A stretch of DNA of 64,000 nucleotides, from positions 7,093,001-7,157,000 of the forward strand of contig NC_059401.1 of the NCBI RefSeq assembly GCF_905220565.1, given 5' to 3'. The notes beneath the pieces are model-generated. The model did not search any database. It was not told the origin of the DNA and saw only the letters and a program-made list of their open reading frames with translations. This DNA is from Melitaea cinxia. Its lineage: Eukaryota; Arthropoda; Insecta; Lepidoptera; Nymphalidae. Both the position numbers and the translations under genes were made by a program. This document shows, piece after piece, positions 58,275-64,000 of the stretch; the stretch's first letter is position 1, and every line of letters begins with the position of its first letter.

Positions 58275-58639
58275 GGGGAGAGTTGGGTAATGGGAGTCAG
58301 CGGGCAATGGGAATCACCCCCATATCCACGAAACAGTACATACGAGCTACGCGTAAACAGTGTCCTTATCCCCCGCTCTGGCCCTTGGCGTAGTCCCGAA
58401 CGACTTGCGCCAGTCAGCGCCCGCGCCACTGAGAAACTACCGTTTTTTGTTTTTGTACTCCGCTGATGTAATTTTACGTCAATGCAAATTAGAAGGTAAG
58501 TGTCGAATATCTTGCAGTATTTAGACGTACTTAGTGACACGTTCAAAATCTTTAAGGGCGGTTGCAATAAATACTTATTTTTTAATTACAATTTTATTTA
58601 AATTCTCGCTTAAGTGACCCCCATTACCCTCTTTTACCC
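58275..58639. mobile_element. TIR element, about 365 bp, TA target duplication
   Basis: Left end TAGGGGAGAGTTGGGTAATG and GGAGTCA; right end (reverse) TAGGGTAAAAGAGGGTAATG and GGGGTCA: 21 of 27 positions agree. A TA flanks each side. No transposase, so a MITE. Confidence 0.6.
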
Positions 58640-58900
58640 TAGTAATTATTGCCTTTCAAGCGTCGATATGTATAATTGCTACTATGCAGTAGGTATGGAA
58701 CCACCCATAAATTACGTCACATGACCTATCAAAGAAGGCCACATTTATAAGTCTCATTTTTACCTAGTGTGACATTACATATTTTGCAACTTTTGCTACT
58801 AGAAGTTATTGAATTAAAATATCAGTTTCGAGATTATTTTTATTACCTACCATTTAAATTATTTTTCACTAAAATCAACACAAATCAAATATAATAATAA
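58640..58900. other. Short repeat and AT-rich sequence
   Basis: 58643-58680 is the reverse complement of 56357-56390. The rest is unremarkable. Confidence 0.4.
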
Positions 58901-60805
58901 TAATAAGTAATGGTCGCCCAGAGGTCGAAATTCGGCCAAAAATAAAAATAAAATGTTGAAATTTGTATATATTTTCTAGTTCTTGTTTTTTTTTTCTTAA
59001 TTTTGTTGATTGGTTGAATTAAGTACATAAAAGTATTTAGGAAATTTAGGATTTTAGAAAATAAAAAATACCGTAAAATAAAATAAATCAAACAAAATAA
59101 TAATAATTCAAACTATTAAGTGAAATAAAAAAACATGTCTTTATTTATTTTTGTCGACAGTATAAAATTACATTAATTTTAAAAAAGTTTACTAGTAATA
59201 TTTTACAAACATTATATTATACAGTCGTGTGACTGATATTACGTCACTTCCGTTATAAATTTTTCTTACGGTTTAAGTATCACATTTTTTTCAGTTCGGC
59301 CGCCCAGCCAAATGTCAAGCCTGCCGTAAGGAACTTTGTTCCAATAAACTAGTAAATAGGTACTATTACGGTATCTCTTTTTTGATATAGCGAAAATAAG
59401 AACGTAAAAACAACAAAGAATCCAATGTCTGATCACCTGACCTGTTTCTTAATTTTACGTTTTTGTTTTATTTCAAACCCCGAAAATCCCGGGACTTGAC
59501 TAATGAATACGCTAGAACTTTAATAATAATTAAATATAATACCGGAATTACCAAAAAAATTAATTAAAGAAAACCAAAAAATTATGAAAAGCAAGAACCT
59601 TTTTAAAAAATTTCAATTTGACTACAGACTAACAATCAACAAAATAGTATAATATGCGTGTGTGTGTCAAATACATGGTAGTATCTGTAATGTTTTTTAA
59701 CCGACTTCAAAAAAAGGAGGAGGTTACTCAATTCAACCGTATATATATTTTTTTATGTATGTTCGGAAATAACTTCGTCGTTTATGAACCGATTTTGATA
59801 ATTCTTTTTTTGTTGGAAAGAAGATATCCCCGGTGTGGTACCATGATAAGGAAACCAGGATCTGATGAAAGGATCCCAGAGAAATCGAGGGAAACTCGAA
59901 AATCTGTATAACTTTTTACTGGGTGTACCGATTTTAATGATTTTTAATTTAATCGAAAGCCGATGTTTATTAAATTTCATCGAGATTTGATTACAACTTT
60001 TTGAGTAATCTTTGATAATGCGTATTTACTTGACTATTTCCTCATTTACCTACGGTAATTGAGGAAATAGTCAAGTCAATTACCGTCGGTTTTTTTTTTT
60101 TCGTTTGCCTGCAAACACAATTATAATGATTTAATATATTTTTATGCATAATTTTAAAACAATATTAGCATTCTGCAGACCTTCAGTATATAAAATATAA
60201 GTGTGCGAAATTTCATACTCCTCCGTCCACGCAATTTTCGTAAAAAGGGGTACAAAGTTTTTGCTTCACGTATTAATATATTGTAGATTATCTTTACTGA
60301 ACACAATCATAATGCATACAATAAATAGATTCAACAATTCAAAGACAAATAGTCTAAACTAACCTAACTAAGAAACATAGATGAATTTAAAAAAAAACTT
60401 AAGAAAAGAAAACTTTTATAAAATTACTTCAAAATATTGCGTTTTGAATACGACCGTCAACGACCGTATAAAATAATAAGACTCGGGTAAAAGAGTTAGG
60501 TGGGCATGTGATACTAATGAAAAAATAAATAGTAGGTAATAAATAAGTAGGAGCGGTCCGCGATGTATTCTTTTTTAACCGACTTCCAAAAAAGGAGGAG
60601 GTTCTCAATTCGACTGTATTTTTTTTTCATGTATGTTACATCAGAACTTTTGACCGGGTAGACCGATTTCGACAAATTTTGTTTTAATCGAAAGGTGGTG
60701 TGTGTCAATTGGTCCCATTTAAATTTATTTGAGATCTAACAACTACTTTTCGATCTAACAACTACTTTTCGATCTAACAACTACTTTTCGATCTAACAAC
60801 TACTT
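58900..60805 (-). repeat. Mosaic repeat in minus orientation: modules C, B, A and X
   Basis: Reading the plus strand: end block GGTCGCCCAGAGGTCGAAATT (58910-58930), X 58960-59560, spacer shared with 39650-39830 (TATGCGTGTGTGTGTCAAAT), A 59697-60124, B 60140-60300 (CGCAATTTTCGTAAAAAGGG), C about 60480-60570 (GGTGGGCATGTGATACTAAT, GAGCGGTCCGCGATGTA), then a second, truncated A from 60575 to 60805 ending in a 19-bp tandem repeat. Confidence 0.7.
60733..60805 (+). repeat. 19-bp tandem repeat, about four copies
   Basis: GATCTAACAACTACTTTTC at 60733, 60752, 60771 and 60790 (last partial), grown from a single unit of module A. Confidence 0.85.
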
Positions 60806-61244
60806 AACTCGACAGATATAATGCTTGCAGAGCTGGATTGACTTGAATTATAAGATTCTCTTCACATATTGAACGTAAATTTTTAAAACCAACACATTAT
60901 ACCTACTTGTTGATATTACTTATTGATTTAGATGTAAATAAATCTCTTGTCATAATTTAAGATACAAACTACAAAGAATTTTTCTAAAACAATAATCAAC
61001 CAATTATAAGATAGTTCTAATAATATTTCGATTTTTATAATCATGGTTTATAATCGATTATAAAATTTACCTCAGCTCAGCCGACACCACAGAGTACAGC
61101 GACACTACTCCTGAAATATCAAATTCCAATGTCAAATCAATATTCTAACATAAATTGTCATTTGTCACGTTAAAAACTTAAAAATGATTGAGGTGAAATC
61201 TAGGTCTTAATGATATAAAAACAAAACCTTAGGGGAAGTAGAAG
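60806..61244 (+). promoter_or_regulatory. Upstream region of the CD98hc-like gene
   Basis: No repeat or gene. It should contain the promoter and 5' UTR of the gene starting at 61245. I see no clear TATA box or initiator. Confidence 0.3.
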
Positions 61245-63272
61245 ATGAACGACCTTCCAGAGGCCAGTAGCAATAATGCCAACAATCTCGAGACTTTGGA
61301 TTATCTTCGTGAAGTCAAGTCTTCTACGTGCTTATTATTACCGATGACCCCTAGCCCTACTCAATTAGATTTAAAGCATCCTCTCTCAGAAGAAATGACT
61401 GAAGGACCGTTTTTAACTTTAAGTGATGATCAAAAAATGGAAATAAAAAATTCAGGTAAGTACCTTTCCATTATTATCTTGACGGTATTTTATTGTATTT
61501 TATTATTCATATACATTTTGAAATTATTCAAGCTGACACCTGTGGAGGAGATTCTAGTTCATCGGCAGATTCAAACTCCGTTGTTCAAGATCCTGTTAGC
61601 GCACAACTTATTAATAATATAAGCATGTTGGATTATCAAACTCTAAGTAAAAATGGTGACATAATCATGTGTCAGGTATGTCTAATAATATTTATTTTTA
61701 AATGAAACTAATGTTATTAACACATTATTCAATAATAAATATATTGTTTCATTTCAGCCTGAAGGTTGCAAACTGAACGGAAGTCTTAGTGTCAGCAACC
61801 GAAAATTACCAAATTTCATAAACTGGAATTGGGGTATTATTAGAAAAATTCTACTTTGGTGTGTTCTTTCGGGACTTATTGCTTGCTTGGGAGCCATTGT
61901 GGCAATGGTTGTTAATATACCCAAAACTTGCAACCCTGATCTACCGTGGTACCAAGGTAAAGTGTTTTATGAAGTCTTTCCAGCAAGTTTTAAAGATTCT
62001 AACAATGATGGTATTGGAGACTTAAAGGGCTTGACAAAAAAACTAGACTATATAAAGGATTTGGGAGCCTCATCAATTCGTCTAAACTATATATTTGAAT
62101 CTTCTGATTATCCAGAACGTTATTATAATATAACTTCATTATTGTCTATTGATAGAAGTATAGGAGTATTAAAAGATTTTCAGGAGTTAATGACGGCAGC
62201 ACATAAAAGAGGCATGGGAGTAATATTAGATATTCCAGTTGAAAGTATGGTTGAATCGCAAGCCTCGTTTGATACCAACCATACTTTTGTTTTCTCAATC
62301 GAGCCCCAGGAAAATAGTTTTGATCCAACATCTGCAGCAATTGCTTATTGGTCACAAGCTCAAAATGTTGATGGGTTTTATTTAAAGAATTTGGAAAACT
62401 TTGTCGACAATAAAAATTTTGGAAAATCTCTTCAAGTTTGGAAACAAATTTTAGGGAATAACAAAATTTTTATAGCAAGTCAAGCAGTATTAGATAGAGC
62501 TAAAGGCACAAGTCTTACAGTCTTGCTTAATAGAATTGATTTAATTGATATTAATTTGGACTTACAAGATGGCATAAATGGTTTAAAAGATCATATCAAT
62601 TACATTGTATCTAATGTCCTCTGGGGTAAACCCCATCACCCCTGGGTACTTTGGAATATCGGTAACATAAACAGTGAGAGAGTGTCATCTAAATATCAAA
62701 ATAATACTCTTGCATTAACAGCACTTGAGTTGGTACTACCAGGTACAGTTAGTATATTTTATGGGGATGAAATAGGATTTGGTGGCTTATCTGAAAATGA
62801 AATAGAGGGTGATTTCCATGAACATACACATATTCACAATTTGGTTCCAATGTCTTTCGCAAATGATATTAAAAATGAAAATAGTGCTTCCATTCTACCC
62901 TGGAATTCAAAATCTAATCTAGAACCTAGGTTTTATTACTTAAATATTATTAAAAAGTTTATAGAGCTGAGATTGAATACTCCAACAATATACTTAAGAG
63001 AAATATATAAAGATGGTAATGTATTAAAAAATATGGAGATACGTAAAACTGAAGATAATTTAATTGTTATAGAACGTTGGTATCCACGAAGAAACACATG
63101 TGTTTTTGTAGGCAATCTAGATAACTCACCTATAACAACTGATTTGTCAACAATGTTTTACCGAGGAACAGTTGTTGCAGCAACCAATATTAGTTTAGTC
63201 GGTGAAGTGTTGTACTTTGACAAAATAACCTTTTCTCCAAACTCTGCTATTATTTTCAAGTTGGAAAAATAG
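61245..63272 (+). CDS. CD98hc: CD98/4F2 heavy-chain-like SLC3 protein (inactive amylase fold)
   Basis: Exons 61245-61455, 61533-61675 and 61758-63272 join in phase to about 622 residues. There is no signal peptide. An acidic-polar cytosolic tail of about 148 residues precedes a single membrane helix (about 149-170, ILLWCVLSGLIACLGAIVAM). A cysteine just outside (176, in PKTCNPDLPWYQ) sits where SLC3 heavy chains form the disulfide with their light chain. Next comes a GH13 fold: YEVFPASFKDSNNDGIGDLK, LDYIKDLGASSIRL, later SIFYGDEIGF. In the amylase nucleophile motif (G-F-R-x-D) the sequence is GFYLK: Arg is Tyr and Asp is Lys. So it cannot act as a glucosidase, as expected for a heavy chain that brings an amino-acid exchanger to the plasma membrane. 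Most maltases of insects have a signal peptide and intact Asp. rBAT (SLC3A1)-like naming is the alternative. Confidence 0.8.
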
Positions 63273-64000
63273 GGATTATTTGCAAACTTAATTTTATTCT
63301 GTAGCTCTTTAACCAAAGATGTAATAATAACAAACTTTAAAATATTTACTTATTAACAATTTAATTGTTATGTACTTAACCAAAGATAATTTTTTATTAT
63401 ATAGTTTAAATAAGTATGAATAGTAATAGATCAAACTCTTATTTTTTTTTTATATCTTGTGATTCCTTGTAAACTAGTTGTATTTTATGACCATTCATTT
63501 TTTTACCATTTCATATTAAAATTTTATACACAAATATAATATCGATTTAGATTGAATTAAAATATTTAAAAAAAATGTATTAAGTAAGCTTTAACTTGAG
63601 TTCTTGGAAATCTTTTAAGTATAGTTCTCAGTATTTAGTCTCAAGTTTTCTTAAAATTATTATTTTTAATAGTACTCTTCTTTGTATTATGGTTTTAATA
63701 AATAATTATTTTTATTATTCTTATGAAATACATGTTTTTACTTACAAGTTTTTTTTTTTAATACAGTACAGTATAAGCTCCTTATTCGTTTAGTTTACGT
63801 TCCGCCATGTGCGCGAATGCAGAGACCGTGGACTGGTATTTTGTATAGACAGGAGCAGATACATTCCGAGGCACAAGAAAAAAATAAATTAAAATTAATT
63901 GAAGTAATTTGAATTGCAATTTTCTTTTCATTACAATTATTAGTCATTAATTTTTATTATCAGGTTTAGGTAACGGCTTAAAAATTGTGTTGTTTTTACT
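63273..64000. other. 3' UTR and AT-rich flank
   Basis: One AATAAA at 63697-63702 may serve the CD98hc-like gene. No other gene visible up to the window end. Confidence 0.35.

Overview
The window is insect nuclear DNA, almost certainly from a moth or butterfly (Lepidoptera). It is AT-rich and intron-rich. It holds an orthologue of the insect Hippo-pathway gene expanded, and its repeats are typical of Lepidoptera: CTAG-ended mini-Helitrons, RTE retrotransposon tails with ATG-type simple repeats, jockey-like LINE pieces and tRNA-derived SINEs. Every exon boundary was placed by eye from GT/AG sites and reading phase. No search was run.

Host genes. (1) 310-9186, plus: the last five coding exons of an ABCG half-transporter; its ATPase half lies to the left of the window. 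(2) 17243-20879, minus: a complete four-exon TMEM62-like membrane metallophosphoesterase. (3) 21383-22097, plus: a two-exon THAP zinc-finger remnant, head to head with TMEM62 and with a damaged splice donor. (4) 51125-55428, plus: expanded (ex), with three coding exons, an N-terminal FERM domain and three PPxY motifs. A GC-rich 5' exon candidate lies about 20 kb upstream at 30150-30534. (5) 61245-63272, plus: a three-exon CD98/4F2 heavy-chain-like (SLC3) type II membrane protein with a catalytically dead amylase fold. These genes are independent neighbours, not a pathway cluster: a lipid-type exporter, a membrane phosphoesterase, a growth-control scaffold and an amino-acid transporter subunit.

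The rest is mostly mobile DNA. The ABCG introns and the 9.2-17 kb gap hold LINE, RTE, SINE and Helitron pieces, and a PIF/Harbinger derivative nested in a jockey-like LINE. From 22 to 51 kb, which may be the first intron of ex, the dominant repeat is one I call module A. It starts ATTGTGTTTGCTCGC, ends GGAAGTCGGTTAA and recurs in both orientations at least eleven times. It is sometimes part of a larger mosaic (modules C-B-A-X), once a foldback and once doubled. From 55 to 61 kb there are two TIR elements, an RTE endonuclease fragment and an inverted copy of the mosaic.

The observations most worth a second look are: a 3'-UTR stem-loop shared by six LINE fragments with a covarying base pair; four consecutive hairpins at 23431-23538; the THAP domain whose intron begins CTAAGT; a U2 snRNA-derived segment at 46054; an inverted Helitron pair; and the mosaic and foldback repeat family. 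I see no CRISPR array, no intact tRNA or rRNA gene and no viral gene. I do not claim a wholly new system.
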